From NCBI RefSeq assembly GCF_001905345.1, contig NZ_LFBV01000001.1, positions 1,375,321-1,439,320 on the forward strand: DNA of 64,000 nucleotides, given 5' to 3'. The notes under the pieces are model-generated. The model worked only from the letters and a program-made list of their open reading frames with translations. It did no database searches and was not told the origin of the DNA. The DNA comes from Streptomyces uncialis. GTDB lineage: Bacteria > Actinomycetota > Actinomycetes > Streptomycetales > Streptomycetaceae. Position numbers and translations under genes: made by a program. Shown piece after piece: positions 8,036 through 17,027 of the stretch. How positions within the stretch are numbered: the stretch's first letter is position 1; each line of letters begins with the position of its first letter.

Positions 8036-9244
8036 CTACGGGCGCAGCACCATCGCGGAGTTGAAGCCGCCCCGGCCACGGGCGATCACCAGTGCCGGGC
8101 CCGGCTGCCAGGGCCGGGGCTCGTCCAGGACCAGATCGAGCCGGGAACCGGCGGCGACCGTGCGCACATTGACCGTCGGCGGGATCAGCCCGTCGCGCAT
8201 CGCCAGCAGGGCGCACGCCAGGTCGGCCGGGGCGCCGCCGGAGCTCATCCGGCCGGTCATCGTCTTGGGCGCGGTGACCGGCACCCCGCCCGGACCGAAC
8301 ACGGCCTCGATGGCCTCGGCCTCGACCTGGTCGGCCTCCGGGGTGCCCGAGCCGTCGGCGAAGACGACACCGATGTCGCAGGCGCCGATCCCGGCGTCCG
8401 CGAGCGCCGTCTCGACGGCGCGCCGCACCCCCGGTTCACCGCCGTGCCGGGCGGCGGCGTCGAACGTCGCGCCGTATCCCGCGATCTCGCCGTAGACCCG
8501 GGCGCCGCGGGCGCGGGCGGCCCCCGCGTCCTCCGTGACGAGGATGGCGCCGCCCTCACCGGGGACGTGTCCCTGGGCGCGTACGTCGAAGGGGAGGTAG
8601 GCGGTCCGCGGGTCGTCTCCGGTGCTCAGGCCCCCGCCGCTCATGCGCGACACCCAGCCGTACGGGCAGAACGAGCTGTCGACGCCCCCGGAGACGACGA
8701 GCCGGGCGCCCTTGCGGATGTTGCGCCGGGCCTGGGCCACGGAGTCGAGCCCGCCCGCCTGGTCGCTGACGACGACACCGGCGGGGCCGCGCAGCGAGTG
8801 CCTGATGGAGATCTGGCCGGTGTTGACGGCGTAGAACCAGGCGAAGGACATATACACGCTGACGTGCTCGGGGCCCTCGGTCCAGAGTTTGTCGAGCTCC
8901 CGCTGGCCGTACTCGAAACCGCCGAACGCCCCGGCCGTCGTCACGCCCATGTCGGTGCTGTCGTAGGTGCCGGGTTCCAGCCGGGCGTCCGCGAACGCCC
9001 AGTCGGAGGCGGCGAGGGCGATCTGGGTCATCCGGTCGGTCTGCGGGATGAGGCGGCTGGGGAGGTGGTCGGCGGGGTCGAAGCCGGTGAGCTCGCCGCC
9101 CAGCCGGGTCGGGTAGCCGCTCACGTCGAAGCGCTGGACGGCGCCGATGCCCGACTCACCGCGCAGCGTCGCCGACCAGAACTCCTCCGTGCCGAGGCCG
9201 TTCGGCGCCACGACACCGATTCCCGTGATGGCGGTCGTCGTCAT
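8036..9244 (-). CDS. Ketosynthase beta subunit / chain length factor (CLF)
   Basis: A 402-aa protein. The active-site Cys is replaced by Gln162 in [10 protein letters not shown], the hallmark of CLFs, which prime by decarboxylating malonyl-ACP. With KS-alpha it sets chain length. In the gate segment ([10 protein letters not shown], around residue 110), the positions equivalent to Thr112 and Phe116 of the actinorhodin CLF are Gly and Leu. Small gate residues favour chains longer than an octaketide; this alignment was made from memory. The start overlaps the KS-alpha stop as ATGA, so the pair is translationally coupled. Confidence 0.95.
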   Translation of the reverse strand: MTTTAITGIGVVAPNGLGTEEFWSATLRGESGIGAVQRFDVSGYPTRLGGELTGFDPADHLPSRLIPQTDRMTQIALAASDWAFADARLEPGTYDSTDMGVTTAGAFGGFEYGQRELDKLWTEGPEHVSVYMSFAWFYAVNTGQISIRHSLRGPAGVVVSDQAGGLDSVAQARRNIRKGARLVVSGGVDSSFCPYGWVSRMSGGGLSTGDDPRTAYLPFDVRAQGHVPGEGGAILVTEDAGAARARGARVYGEIAGYGATFDAAARHGGEPGVRRAVETALADAGIGACDIGVVFADGSGTPEADQVEAEAIEAVFGPGGVPVTAPKTMTGRMSSGGAPADLACALLAMRDGLIPPTVNVRTVAAGSRLDLVLDEPRPWQPGPALVIARGRGGFNSAMVLRP

Positions 9245-10512
9245 TTCGAGCTCCTGCCGGGACGGGCGAGGACCATGGCGCTCTGGAAGCCGCCGAAGCC
9301 GCTGCCGACGTTGAGGACGGCGTCCACGCGCAGTTCGCGGGCGTGGAGCGGCACATAGTCGAGGTCGAGTTCCGGGTCCGGCTCGTGGAGGTTTGCCGTG
9401 GGCGGGATGAGGCCCTGGTCGATTGCGAGCGCGCACGCGGCGATCTCGATGGAGCCGATGGCGCCGAGCGAGTGCCCGATCATGGACTTGATGGAGCTGA
9501 CCGGGGTGGCGTAGGCGTGCGGGCCGAGTGCCCGCTTCAGCGCGGCGGTCTCGTGCCGGTCGTTCTGCTTGGTGGCCGTGCCGTGCGCGCTGACGTAGTC
9601 GATGGCCTCGGCGGGCAGCCCGCTCTCGGCGAGTGCCGCGCTGATGGCGGCGGCCATCTCGGCGCCGTCGGGCTTCAGTCCGGTCATGTGGTAGGCGTTG
9701 GTGCGTGAGGCGTACCCGGTGATCTCCGCGTAGATCCGGGCGTCCCGGGCGCGGGCGTGCTCCTCGGATTCGAGGACCAGCACCGCGGCGCCCTCGCCGA
9801 GGACGAAGCCGTTGCGGGTGCGGTCGAAGGGGCGCAGCGCGGTGGCCGCCTCCCCGTTGTTCGGCGAGGTCGCCTTGATCGCGTCGAAGCACGCCACGGT
9901 GATGGGGGAGATGGGGGCGTCGGTGCCGCCGGCCAGCATCACATCGGCGGAACCCTCCCTGATCAGGTCGGCCGCGTGGCCCACGGCGTCGAGGCCCGAG
10001 GTGCACCCGGCCGAGACCACGGTGACCGGGCCCTGGGCGTTGACCTCCCGGGCCAGCTCGGCGGCCATGGAACCCGGCATGTAGTGGTCGTACAGATGCG
10101 GGTCGGCGTAGGTGTGGTCGAGGGACCACCGCCGGCCGCTGTCGCTGAGGACCAGGTACTCCGACTCCAGCTTGCAGGTGGCACCGGTCGCGGTGCCGAG
10201 ACTGACGCCCACCCGGGTGGGGTCGAACCGGCCCGGCTCCAGGCCGCTGTCGGTGACCGACTCCCGGGCGCCGACCAGGGCGAACTGGGCGGCCCGGTCC
10301 AGCCGCCGTATCTCGCGGTGCGACAGCCCGGACTGCACCGGGTCGAAGTCGACCTCGGCGGCGATCCGCGACCGGAAGGCCGCCGCGTCGAACGCGGTGA
10401 TCCGCCGGGTCGCCGTGCGCCCCGAGGTGATCGTCTGCCAGAACGCCTTGGTACCCGTCCCACCGGGCGCCACGACCCCGAGCCCGGTGATCACAACCCT
10501 CCGGCCGCTCAT
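9241..10512 (-). CDS. Ketosynthase alpha subunit (KS-alpha)
   Basis: A 423-aa protein of canonical length. It catalyses the iterative decarboxylative condensations that build the poly-beta-keto chain. The catalytic Cys170 is in [10 protein letters not shown], His309 in [11 protein letters not shown], and Lys341 and His346 in [12 protein letters not shown]. Homologues begin at the [10 protein letters not shown] start used here. However, an in-frame GTG at 10578 has a much better ribosome site (AGGGAGG) and would add 22 residues, so the true start is uncertain. It is co-transcribed with the sulfotransferase-like gene upstream and with CLF, AT and ACP1 downstream. Confidence 0.96.
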   Translation of the reverse strand: MSGRRVVITGLGVVAPGGTGTKAFWQTITSGRTATRRITAFDAAAFRSRIAAEVDFDPVQSGLSHREIRRLDRAAQFALVGARESVTDSGLEPGRFDPTRVGVSLGTATGATCKLESEYLVLSDSGRRWSLDHTYADPHLYDHYMPGSMAAELAREVNAQGPVTVVSAGCTSGLDAVGHAADLIREGSADVMLAGGTDAPISPITVACFDAIKATSPNNGEAATALRPFDRTRNGFVLGEGAAVLVLESEEHARARDARIYAEITGYASRTNAYHMTGLKPDGAEMAAAISAALAESGLPAEAIDYVSAHGTATKQNDRHETAALKRALGPHAYATPVSSIKSMIGHSLGAIGSIEIAACALAIDQGLIPPTANLHEPDPELDLDYVPLHARELRVDAVLNVGSGFGGFQSAMVLARPGRSSK

Positions 10513-10662
10513 CGCGACACCGCCACTCTGGACCTCGCAACCCGCATGCTTCTCGACTCCTGCCTTCGTGTTCGGCACAGACCTCCCTGGTCCGCGGCCC
10601 GGCCACGTTCCACTTCGAGCCTGCGGTCGTCCTCTGGAGGGCCACTCGACACCGGACGGAGC

Positions 10663-11316
10663 TCAGCCCGCCTTGCCGCTCATCCCGCGGATCACCTTGA
10701 GCATCGACTCGGTGTCGTTGACGTGCGGGAAGTCCTCGCCCGGCGGCGGCGCCACCCCCAGGAAGTCGCAGAGCGGCTCCCAGCCCTGTTTCACGTCCCA
10801 GACCAGCAGGTTGTCGCGCCCGACGGTGTCGATGACCCGCTGGTTGTGCCGGTGGTAGACCTCGATGGCGAACTCCTTGTCGGAGAAGCGGCCTTCGAAG
10901 AGCCCGTTCCAGACCAGGGCGTTGGTCAGCCGTCCCATCCGGGCCTGCCGCGAACCGGCCTCCGGGGGGTTCGCCGCGCCCCGCACCGCGAACTGGTACA
11001 GCGTGTCGTGCGTGCTGCGGTACCAGCCCTCCGCGTCGCGGACGGTGAGCATGACCTTCGCGTCGGGGAAGGTCTCCCGCATCTGCGGGTAGTAGAGGGC
11101 GCAGGGACCGTCCACGGCGGACGTGTAGCCGTCGAACACCGCTTTCCAGTCGGCGGGCTTCCCGTCGCAGACGATCCGCTCCCACTGCGCCAGCCGCTCT
11201 TCGCTGCCGACGATGTCGAACATATGGAAGCATTCCCCGAACCCGAGGCGTTCCAGGGCCACTTGGAGTGATGTCGTACCGGTCCGGCCCAGGCCGGCGT
11301 TGATGAGCTTCAGCAA
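10663..11316 (-). CDS. Sulfotransferase-family protein (Sulfotransfer_4-like)
   Basis: A 217-aa protein. The N-terminal GLGRTGTTSL is the PAPS-binding loop of this family. AKVMLTVRDAEGWYRS matches the second PAPS-contact segment. The start is taken as TTG at 11316 (MLKLINAGLGRTG), with a weak GAGAG site upstream; no ATG or GTG fits the family start. It lies inside the PKS core operon, immediately upstream of KS-alpha. It may sulfate the product or an intermediate, or sulfation could set up an elimination. Members of this family are often of unknown activity, so the reaction is not assigned. Confidence 0.75.
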   Translation of the reverse strand: MLKLINAGLGRTGTTSLQVALERLGFGECFHMFDIVGSEERLAQWERIVCDGKPADWKAVFDGYTSAVDGPCALYYPQMRETFPDAKVMLTVRDAEGWYRSTHDTLYQFAVRGAANPPEAGSRQARMGRLTNALVWNGLFEGRFSDKEFAIEVYHRHNQRVIDTVGRDNLLVWDVKQGWEPLCDFLGVAPPPGEDFPHVNDTESMLKVIRGMSGKAG

Positions 11317-11330
11317 GGCGAACTCTCTTT

Positions 11331-11373
11331 CGGTCGCACGGGATGTCGGTCGCACGGGATGTCGGTCGCACGG
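11331..11373. repeat. 16-bp tandem repeat before the sulfotransferase-like gene
   Basis: CGGTCGCACGGGATGT occurs twice in tandem (11331-11346, 11347-11362), followed by a third partial copy to 11373. It sits between the CMD-family stop (11397) and the next start. It may be a regulatory site or simple slippage. Confidence 0.6.
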
Positions 11374-11396
11374 TGGGTGGACAGGGCGCGCGGGGC

Positions 11397-11852
11397 TCAG
11401 CTGTAGTCCGCCGGGACCTGCCGGGTGGTGACGTTGACGCAGTTCCAGAGGTTGACCAGGCCGATCTGCATCATCAGTACGCCGAGTCCGCGCTCGTCGT
11501 AGTGCCGGGCGGCCTCCTCCCAGACGTCGTCCGGCACCGGGTCCCCCTCCTCGCTGAGCCTGCTGGCGCCCCCGGCCAGCGCCAGCGCGGCGCGCTCGGC
11601 GTCGCTGTAGCAGGGCGCGTGGCGCCACTCGGCGACCCTCAGCAGCCGCTCGTCCGTCGGCTTCCTCGCGTCACCCTCGCCGAGGTGCGCGGGGACGTGG
11701 ATGGGGCGGCCGTTGACCTGGCTGACCCGCAGCCGGATGAGGTCGAGCGTCAGCTGCGGCACACCGTTGGTGCTGAGGACCTTCGTCAGGTCGAGCAGGG
11801 GTTGCAGGGCGCCGGGAACGACCAGCGAGGGGTTGGTCATCCGTGCTGACAT
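11397..11852 (-). CDS. CMD (AhpD-like) family protein lacking the CxxC motif
   Basis: A 151-aa protein of the carboxymuconolactone decarboxylase family. The family helix is recognisable as LIRLRVSQVNGRPIHVPAHLGE, followed by TDERLLRVAEWRHAPCYSDAERAALALA. In peroxidase-type members the NG is followed by a CxxC redox pair; here those positions are Arg and His (RPIH), so an AhpD-like redox role is unlikely. It could act as a cyclase, isomerase or decarboxylase on the polyketide (inference). AGGAGAC precedes the ATG at 11852. It lies between the amidotransferase-like and sulfotransferase-like genes of the core operon. Confidence 0.8.
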   Translation of the reverse strand: MSARMTNPSLVVPGALQPLLDLTKVLSTNGVPQLTLDLIRLRVSQVNGRPIHVPAHLGEGDARKPTDERLLRVAEWRHAPCYSDAERAALALAGGASRLSEEGDPVPDDVWEEAARHYDERGLGVLMMQIGLVNLWNCVNVTTRQVPADYS

Positions 11853-11962
11853 CGCTTCGTCTCCTGGGGTCGGGGGTGGTCCTTTTCGCAGCGGCCCGCG
11901 AGCGGTCCCCGGGCGCTTCCTGGGCGCTTCCCGGGAGTGCACGGCCGGGAGGGGGGCCGGGC

Positions 11963-12733
11963 TCACCGCGCGAGGGCGGTCCGGGGGGACGTGCTCCTGG
12001 CCGCTTCGGCGAGTGCCCGGTGCAGTCGCTCGTCCGCGATCTGCCCGGCCTCCCACTGCACACCGACCACGAACGGCCGGTCGGTCGCCTCCACCGCCTC
12101 GACCACGCCGTCCGGCGCCCAGGCGGTGGCGGTCAGACCCGTGCCGAGCCGGTCGACGGCCTGGTGGTGATGGCAGGCGGCGTCGGGCGGATCACCGTCG
12201 TAGACCTCCGCGATCCGGCTGCCGGGCCGTACCTCAAGACGCTGCCGGCCGAAGGTGTGCGTGCCGGTGGCCGGGCAGTGGCCGTCGTCGCCGGTGACCT
12301 CCGGCAGATGCTGGTGCAGCGTGCCGCCGCGGTGCACATTGAGCAGTTGCATACCCCGGCAGACGGCGAGGACCGGCAGTCCGGCCCGGTACGCCCCGTC
12401 CAGCAGGGCCAGTTCGGCGGTGTCCATCGCCGGGCCGACGGCCCGGGTCATGGGGTGCGCGCTCTGCCCGTACAGCGAGGGGTCCACATCCGGGCCACCG
12501 GGTACGAGCAGTCCGTCGAGCCGGTCCACGAGGTGCTCCGCACCGGGTACCAGCGGGACCACCACGGGTGTGCAGCCCGCCGCGGCGAGCAGGTCCACAT
12601 GCGGCTGGATGACGAGACTGACGGTGAGATCGAGCCCTTGCAGGACGACCGGCGCCCGTCGTGCGCATATTCCGATCACGGGCCGTCCGGAGGACTTCCG
12701 CGCGCTTTGCGAACCGTTCGACGCCGAGTTCAT
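11963..12733 (-). CDS. PuuD-like class I glutamine amidotransferase, triad incomplete
   Basis: A 256-aa protein with the gamma-glutamyl-GABA hydrolase (PuuD) fold: GLLVPGGPDVDPSLYG, nucleophile Cys125 in LAVCRGMQLLNV, and HHHQAVDRLG. The normal C-terminal signature VQWHPE reads VQWEAG (residues 225-230), so the catalytic His and Glu are both missing. The protein may therefore not hydrolyse amides and may have been recruited for another step. The start at 12733 has GAGG ten bases upstream; an ATG at 12748 is possible. It is the first gene of the minus-strand core operon. Confidence 0.82.
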   Translation of the reverse strand: MNSASNGSQSARKSSGRPVIGICARRAPVVLQGLDLTVSLVIQPHVDLLAAAGCTPVVVPLVPGAEHLVDRLDGLLVPGGPDVDPSLYGQSAHPMTRAVGPAMDTAELALLDGAYRAGLPVLAVCRGMQLLNVHRGGTLHQHLPEVTGDDGHCPATGTHTFGRQRLEVRPGSRIAEVYDGDPPDAACHHHQAVDRLGTGLTATAWAPDGVVEAVEATDRPFVVGVQWEAGQIADERLHRALAEAARSTSPRTALAR

Positions 12734-13236
12734 GGCCACCCTCGTCATTCCCGTGTGAATTCCTCGGAACACGCCGTCCGCGGCGATCCGCGTGAAAGGG
12801 AAATTCGTCCGCGCTGCTGAATTCCCGGCTACGGGCCGAGAGTAGAACGGCGCTCCGACGGCCCGCAACGTAGGAAATGAACCGCCGCCACCGGTGTTCA
12901 ACCGGGGATCGCGCGCAGACGGAACAGGGCGGTGCGGGGGCCTTCGTACCCCGGCCGTACCCCGGCCGTACCCCGGCCGTACCCCGGCCGTACCCCGGTC
13001 ACGGAGGTGTGGAAGGGGTGTCGGCCGGGGCGGCGACGGGACGGGGTCCGGGCGGGACCTGGGCACCCGGATATACCGCGGGTGCGGAGGTGCGCGCGGG
13101 TACGGACCGGTTTTCCCGGGGTCCTCCGGCCTGCCGCGGCGGGCCGGTCGGATACCGGGTCGACTCCCGCTCGACCGAGAATATCGGCGCGCCGACCACA
13201 CTGCTGCGACACCGTATCGACGAAGGAGCGGGTGGA
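12734..13236. promoter_or_regulatory. 500-bp divergent control region between core operon and flavoprotein gene
   Basis: No gene is seen here. The region contains five tandem 11-bp repeats (12946-13000), described separately. Near 13148-13182 TCGGATA, TCGACTC and TCGACCG occur at 12- and 11-base spacing, followed directly by GAATAT. The last part (13170 onward) resembles the promoter of the ketoreductase operon at 17468. It should drive both the core PKS operon (left) and the gene at 13237 (right). Confidence 0.65.
12946..13000. repeat. Five perfect-period 11-bp direct repeats (candidate SARP operator)
   Basis: GTACCCCGGCC occurs four times and GTACCCCGGTC once, head to tail, with exactly 11-bp period. 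One repeat per helical turn places all copies on one face of DNA, as in operators of SARP-family activators. The sequence differs from the TCGA-type heptamers seen elsewhere here, so a different regulator is possible. Confidence 0.6.
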
Positions 13237-14700
13237 ATGGCGGACAGCGGACGTGATGGGGCAGGCGAGGCGCCGCATGTGGTCGTCGTCGGGGGCGGGA
13301 TCGCGGGGCTGGCGGCGGCGTTCTTCCTCCGGGACGAGCCGGTGCGGGTGACGGTCCTGGAGGGGTCGTCCACGCTCGGCGGCAAGCTGGCCGTCTCGGA
13401 GGTGGCGGGCGCCGCCGTCGACGAGGGCGCGGAAGGGCTGTACATCTACCGCCCCAAGACCACCGGGCTGATCGCGGACGCGGGGCTCGGCGAACAGGTC
13501 GTGACGGCCAGTGCCGTCACGACCTCCATCTGGACCAGGGGCGGGCTGCGGCCGCTGCCCGTCGGCCAGTTCATGGGGGTGCCCTCCGACCTGGACGAGC
13601 TGGCCGCCTCCGGCCTGCTGTCCGACGCCGGGGTGGCCCGCGCCCGGGAGGACGTGAAGCGGCCCGCGTCGCCACGGGACGGGGACGTGTCCGTCGCGTC
13701 GTTCGTCGCGGAGCGGTTCGGCCAGGAGGTCGTGGACCGCCTTGTCGACCCGTTCCTCAGCGAGGTGTGCTCCGGCCGCTCGGAGGACCTGTCGTTCGAG
13801 GCGATGCTGGCCCCGCTGGCCAACGCGTCCCGTACCCACGACTCGTTCGCCGCCGCGGCCGGTTCGCTGATCCCGCCGCCGCCCCCGCCGGGGGAGGAGC
13901 GCCCGCCCGGTATCGCCACCATCGCGGGCGGGCTCGGCACGCTGCCCCCGGTGCTCGCGGACGCCGTACGCGACTCGGGACCGGGATCGTCGGTGCGGAC
14001 CGGGGCGGCGGTGAGCGAACTGGCGCGCACCGAACGCGGCTGGCGGCTGACCGTGGGGTCCTCGGCCGATCCGGAGTACATCGACGCGGACGCCGTCATC
14101 GTCGCGGTGCCGGCCGGTCCCGCCGGCAAGCTGCTGGCCGGGACCCCGGGGGCCGCGGCGGCGGTCGCCGGTCTCGCGGAGATCCCGTACACCAGCAGGA
14201 CGGTCATCACGCTCGCCTATCCGCGCGGCTCGCTGCCCGCCGCCATCGCCGCCCAGGGCTGCTGCGGCTACCGGGTGCCCGCGGTGGACGGGAAACTGGT
14301 CAAGGCGGTCACCTTCTCGACGGTGAAGTGGCCGCACATGTCGGACGAGGTGGACCTGGTGCGCTGCACGCTCGGCCGGGTCGGCGAGGACGACGTACTG
14401 ATGCGTGACGACGCCGACCTCGTCGCGGTGGCGGTCGCGGAGTTCGCCGAGGCCACCGGGACGGCCGCGGCACCGGTGGCGACCCGGGTGAACCGCTGGG
14501 TCGACGGGCTGCCGCAGTACACCGTCGGACATCTCGCCCGGGTGGCCCGTATCCAGGCTTCCGTGGCGGAGCTGCCCGGTCTCGCGGTGTGCGGCGCCGC
14601 GTACGAGGGGGTGGGCGTCGGCAACTGCGTCGCCAGCGCCCGCAAGGCCGCCCGCCAGGTGGCCGCGGTACTGCGCAAGCGGGCCGCCGCCGGTTCGTAG
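13237..14700 (+). CDS. FAD-dependent oxidase of the HemG/HemY (protoporphyrinogen oxidase-like) family
   Basis: A 487-aa protein. The dinucleotide-binding motif VVVVGGGIAGLAAAFFL is at residues ~14-30, followed by the family segments LGGKLAVSEVAGAAVDEGAEG and, at the C-terminus, GLAVCGAAYEGVGVGNCVASA. The family removes hydrogens from ring systems or amines using O2. In this cluster it probably dehydrogenates a polyketide intermediate or acts as a tailoring oxidase; a heme role is unlikely in this context. AAGGAG lies upstream of the ATG. It is monocistronic, diverges from the PKS core operon, and ends at a strong hairpin. Confidence 0.8.
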   Translation: MADSGRDGAGEAPHVVVVGGGIAGLAAAFFLRDEPVRVTVLEGSSTLGGKLAVSEVAGAAVDEGAEGLYIYRPKTTGLIADAGLGEQVVTASAVTTSIWTRGGLRPLPVGQFMGVPSDLDELAASGLLSDAGVARAREDVKRPASPRDGDVSVASFVAERFGQEVVDRLVDPFLSEVCSGRSEDLSFEAMLAPLANASRTHDSFAAAAGSLIPPPPPPGEERPPGIATIAGGLGTLPPVLADAVRDSGPGSSVRTGAAVSELARTERGWRLTVGSSADPEYIDADAVIVAVPAGPAGKLLAGTPGAAAAVAGLAEIPYTSRTVITLAYPRGSLPAAIAAQGCCGYRVPAVDGKLVKAVTFSTVKWPHMSDEVDLVRCTLGRVGEDDVLMRDDADLVAVAVAEFAEATGTAAAPVATRVNRWVDGLPQYTVGHLARVARIQASVAELPGLAVCGAAYEGVGVGNCVASARKAARQVAAVLRKRAAAGS

Positions 14701-14708
14701 GGCACGCG

Positions 14709-14760
14709 AGCGAGGGCCCGTCCGACCCCTGGAACTCCGGGGGACGGACGGGCCCTCGCG
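14709..14760. terminator. Strong hairpin terminator after the HemG/HemY-like gene
   Basis: GCGAGGGCCCGTCC (from 14710) pairs with the reverse complement ending at 14759, a ~15-bp stem. It lies between convergent genes. Confidence 0.85.
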
Positions 14761-15077
14761 GTATGGGCACGGTTCGTGGGTGCGGGTGGCGGGTGCGGGT
14801 GCGGTGGCGGGGGGTCCGGGGTCCGGGGTCCGGGGTTCGCCGTGCGGGGTGGCGGTTCGGGGTTCGGGGTTCGCGAGGCACGGGCACGCGCGGCAGACGG
14901 TGTCCGACGCGTATCGCCCGACGCGTGACGCCCGACCCCCGGCGACCGACGCGTGACGCCCGACGTCCGGCGACCGGCCCCCACCGCCCAACGACCCCCG
15001 CTCCCCCGCCCGACGCGCGGCGGCGCCCGTCCGGGGCCGGTTGTCGCCGGACCCGGGCGGGCGCCTTGTCCGTCCGC
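14761..15077. repeat. GC-rich simple-sequence region between convergent genes
   Basis: No gene. It holds short GGGTCCG and GGTTCGG tandem runs (14811-14875) and an 18-bp direct repeat, CGACGCGTGACGCCCGAC, at 14919 and 14947. Confidence 0.6.
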
Positions 15078-16865
15078 TCATGCCTCCTGGGGGACCAGGG
15101 ACGCGGCCGTCTGGTGCTCCAGCACATGGGCGACCGCGTGGGTCAGCACATCGACCGGGTTGTCGACCGCGTCCGCGCTGCGCCACGCCACATGGTTGTC
15201 GGGCCGTACCAGCACGGCGCCCTCGTCGGTCGTCTGCCGGACGGCCGCCCACCTGCCGTCCGCGTCCGTGTACTGGCCGCCGTCCCCGATCCGGGCGGTG
15301 ACGATCGGGACGGAGAACTTCTCCGCGACCTGCGCGGCCGCCTCGCACCACGCGCTCCCGGCCGGTCCGGTGAGCAGTGCGAAGCCGGTCGCGCTGCCGG
15401 TCAGGTCGTGCGTCGACAGCCGCTGTCCGTCGCGCTCCAGCCAGGCGTGCGGCAGCACGTGCCCGGGGCGGGTGGTGGGGTGGTGCTCGTCGCGCATGGG
15501 CGCTCGGGTCGGCGGTCCGCTGCCGTCGGGGACGACCGCGCCGTCCTCGTAGGCGAAGCCGATCTCCAGGTCGTGCGCCTGGCAGCCGCCGCGGTGCGTC
15601 ACGAACATCTCCCGTGCCCGGGTCCGCGCGAGCTCGCCCATCGGGGAGTCCTCGAAGTACGCGGTGAACATCTGCTCCCGGCGCTCCAGCGGGATGCGCT
15701 GGCCCAGACCGATGGCGTTCATGATCGCCTGGTGGTGGAGGGACGCGGACACCGCCCAGTCGACGTTGAGCCGGCACACGGGCCGCCGCTCCGCCTCATA
15801 GGTGTCGAGGAGGCTGTCGTCCGCGCGGCCGGAGAGCACCGCGGCCAGTTTCCAGGCGAGGTTGTGCGCGTCCTGGATACCGGAGTTCAGACCGAGCCCG
15901 ACGGTCGGCGGCTGACGGTGCGCGGCGTCACCGGCGAGGATCACCCGGCCGACCCGGTAGCGCTCCGCCAGCAGCGCCTCCACGTTCCAGTTGGTCACAT
16001 GGAGCAGGGTCAGTTCCAGGTCGGGCAGACCGAGGACCTCACGGATCTTCGGGGCGACCTCCTCCTCGTCGAAGCTCGCCGCGTCGCCCGGGTGGAAGTG
16101 GAGGACCCATTCCTCGCAGTGCTTGCCCCAGGTCGGGCCCATCTCGATGAGGTTGCCGGAGAGGTCCGGGTGATAGGGGTTGAGAAAGTGGGTGATGAGG
16201 GTGCCCTCGTGCCACCACGGTGACAGATCCGCGGAGAAGTACGCGGTCTTCACGTCGAGGAGTCCGGGGCGGCCCTGCATCCGCACCCCGAGGGCGGCCC
16301 CGATGCCGCGTCCGCCGTCGGCCGCGATGACGTACCGCGCCTTGACGGTGGTGATCTCCCCGGTCGCGGTCTCGCGGACCTCGGCGACGACATGGTCGCC
16401 CTCGTCGGAGAACGAGGTCATCTCATGGCCGAAGAGGACCCGGCCGGGATTGCGCCGCTCCGCGGACCGCCGCAGGATCGGCTCCAGCCGGACCTGCGGC
16501 AGCTTGACGGGCAGGACCGGACCGGCCGCCGCGTACGTCTCGCGCAGCGCGCCGCCGCCGAAGGCGTCCATCTCGTGGACCACCCGCGCGTCCAGCGGAC
16601 CGTCCCCGGCGAGCGAGGTCAGCCAGCGCACCTGCCCGAACTCCTCCAGCGACGCGCCCTGTTCGGTCATCGGGCCGTCGAGTCCGTGCTGGCGGTAGAT
16701 CCCCATCGTGCGCTGGTTGAGGTAGTGCGCCTTCGGTATCCGCGAGGTGTCCGTGTGCCGCTCCACCAGCAGATGGGCGACGCCGTGGTCGGACAAGAAG
16801 TTGGAGGCCGACAGGCCGCATCCCCCGCCGCCCACGATCAGAACTGGGACCTCGATTGCTCCCAT
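15078..16865 (-). CDS. Large FAD-dependent aromatic hydroxylase (TfdB/PheA-like)
   Basis: A 595-aa flavoprotein monooxygenase, larger than the ~495-520-aa hydroxylases elsewhere in the cluster. The motif LIVGGGGCGLSASNFL lies near residue 8, the family FAD segment RVILAGDAAHRQPPTVGLGLNSGIQDA in the middle, and a thioredoxin-like C-terminal domain of phenol hydroxylase type at the end. It should hydroxylate an aromatic ring or quinone of the polyketide, or perform an oxidative rearrangement, using NAD(P)H and O2. GGAAGGAT precedes the ATG. ACP2 lies upstream on the same strand, 160 bases away. Confidence 0.9.
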   Translation of the reverse strand: MGAIEVPVLIVGGGGCGLSASNFLSDHGVAHLLVERHTDTSRIPKAHYLNQRTMGIYRQHGLDGPMTEQGASLEEFGQVRWLTSLAGDGPLDARVVHEMDAFGGGALRETYAAAGPVLPVKLPQVRLEPILRRSAERRNPGRVLFGHEMTSFSDEGDHVVAEVRETATGEITTVKARYVIAADGGRGIGAALGVRMQGRPGLLDVKTAYFSADLSPWWHEGTLITHFLNPYHPDLSGNLIEMGPTWGKHCEEWVLHFHPGDAASFDEEEVAPKIREVLGLPDLELTLLHVTNWNVEALLAERYRVGRVILAGDAAHRQPPTVGLGLNSGIQDAHNLAWKLAAVLSGRADDSLLDTYEAERRPVCRLNVDWAVSASLHHQAIMNAIGLGQRIPLERREQMFTAYFEDSPMGELARTRAREMFVTHRGGCQAHDLEIGFAYEDGAVVPDGSGPPTRAPMRDEHHPTTRPGHVLPHAWLERDGQRLSTHDLTGSATGFALLTGPAGSAWCEAAAQVAEKFSVPIVTARIGDGGQYTDADGRWAAVRQTTDEGAVLVRPDNHVAWRSADAVDNPVDVLTHAVAHVLEHQTAASLVPQEA

Positions 16866-16958
16866 ATCCTTCCTTCCACATGTGTGCTGCGAACTTCCGG
16901 AATGTTTCCGCGTATGGAAATGCGGGCTGTCCCCACGGCCCACCGGCGCCCTTTCCGG

Positions 16959-17000
16959 ACCCGGTTCGGTAAACGGAGTACCCGGTTCGGGGAACGGCGG
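16959..17000. repeat. 21-bp direct repeat upstream of the hydroxylase gene
   Basis: ACCCGGTTCGGTAAACGGAGT is followed at once by a near-copy beginning ACCCGGTTCGGGGAACGG. Two helical turns separate the copies and the minus strand reads CCGAACC in each. This is a candidate activator site for the gene starting at 16865. Confidence 0.5.
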
Positions 17001-17027
17001 ACGCCGTACGGTGGCCCTGCGGCGGTG

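Noticed and set aside
9757..11271. Plus-strand open frame of 504 codons opposite KS-alpha and the sulfotransferase-like gene
   Set aside because: It spans two well-supported minus-strand genes, has no ribosome site and no family resemblance.
8036..11371. 1111-codon minus-strand frame that could suggest a KS fusion
   Set aside because: Only the last 402 codons (CLF) have coding character. The upstream part is KS-alpha read in the wrong frame.
13237..14700. Heme biosynthesis gene hemG/hemY
   Set aside because: No other heme genes are nearby, and the gene shares a control region with the PKS operon, so a tailoring role is more likely.
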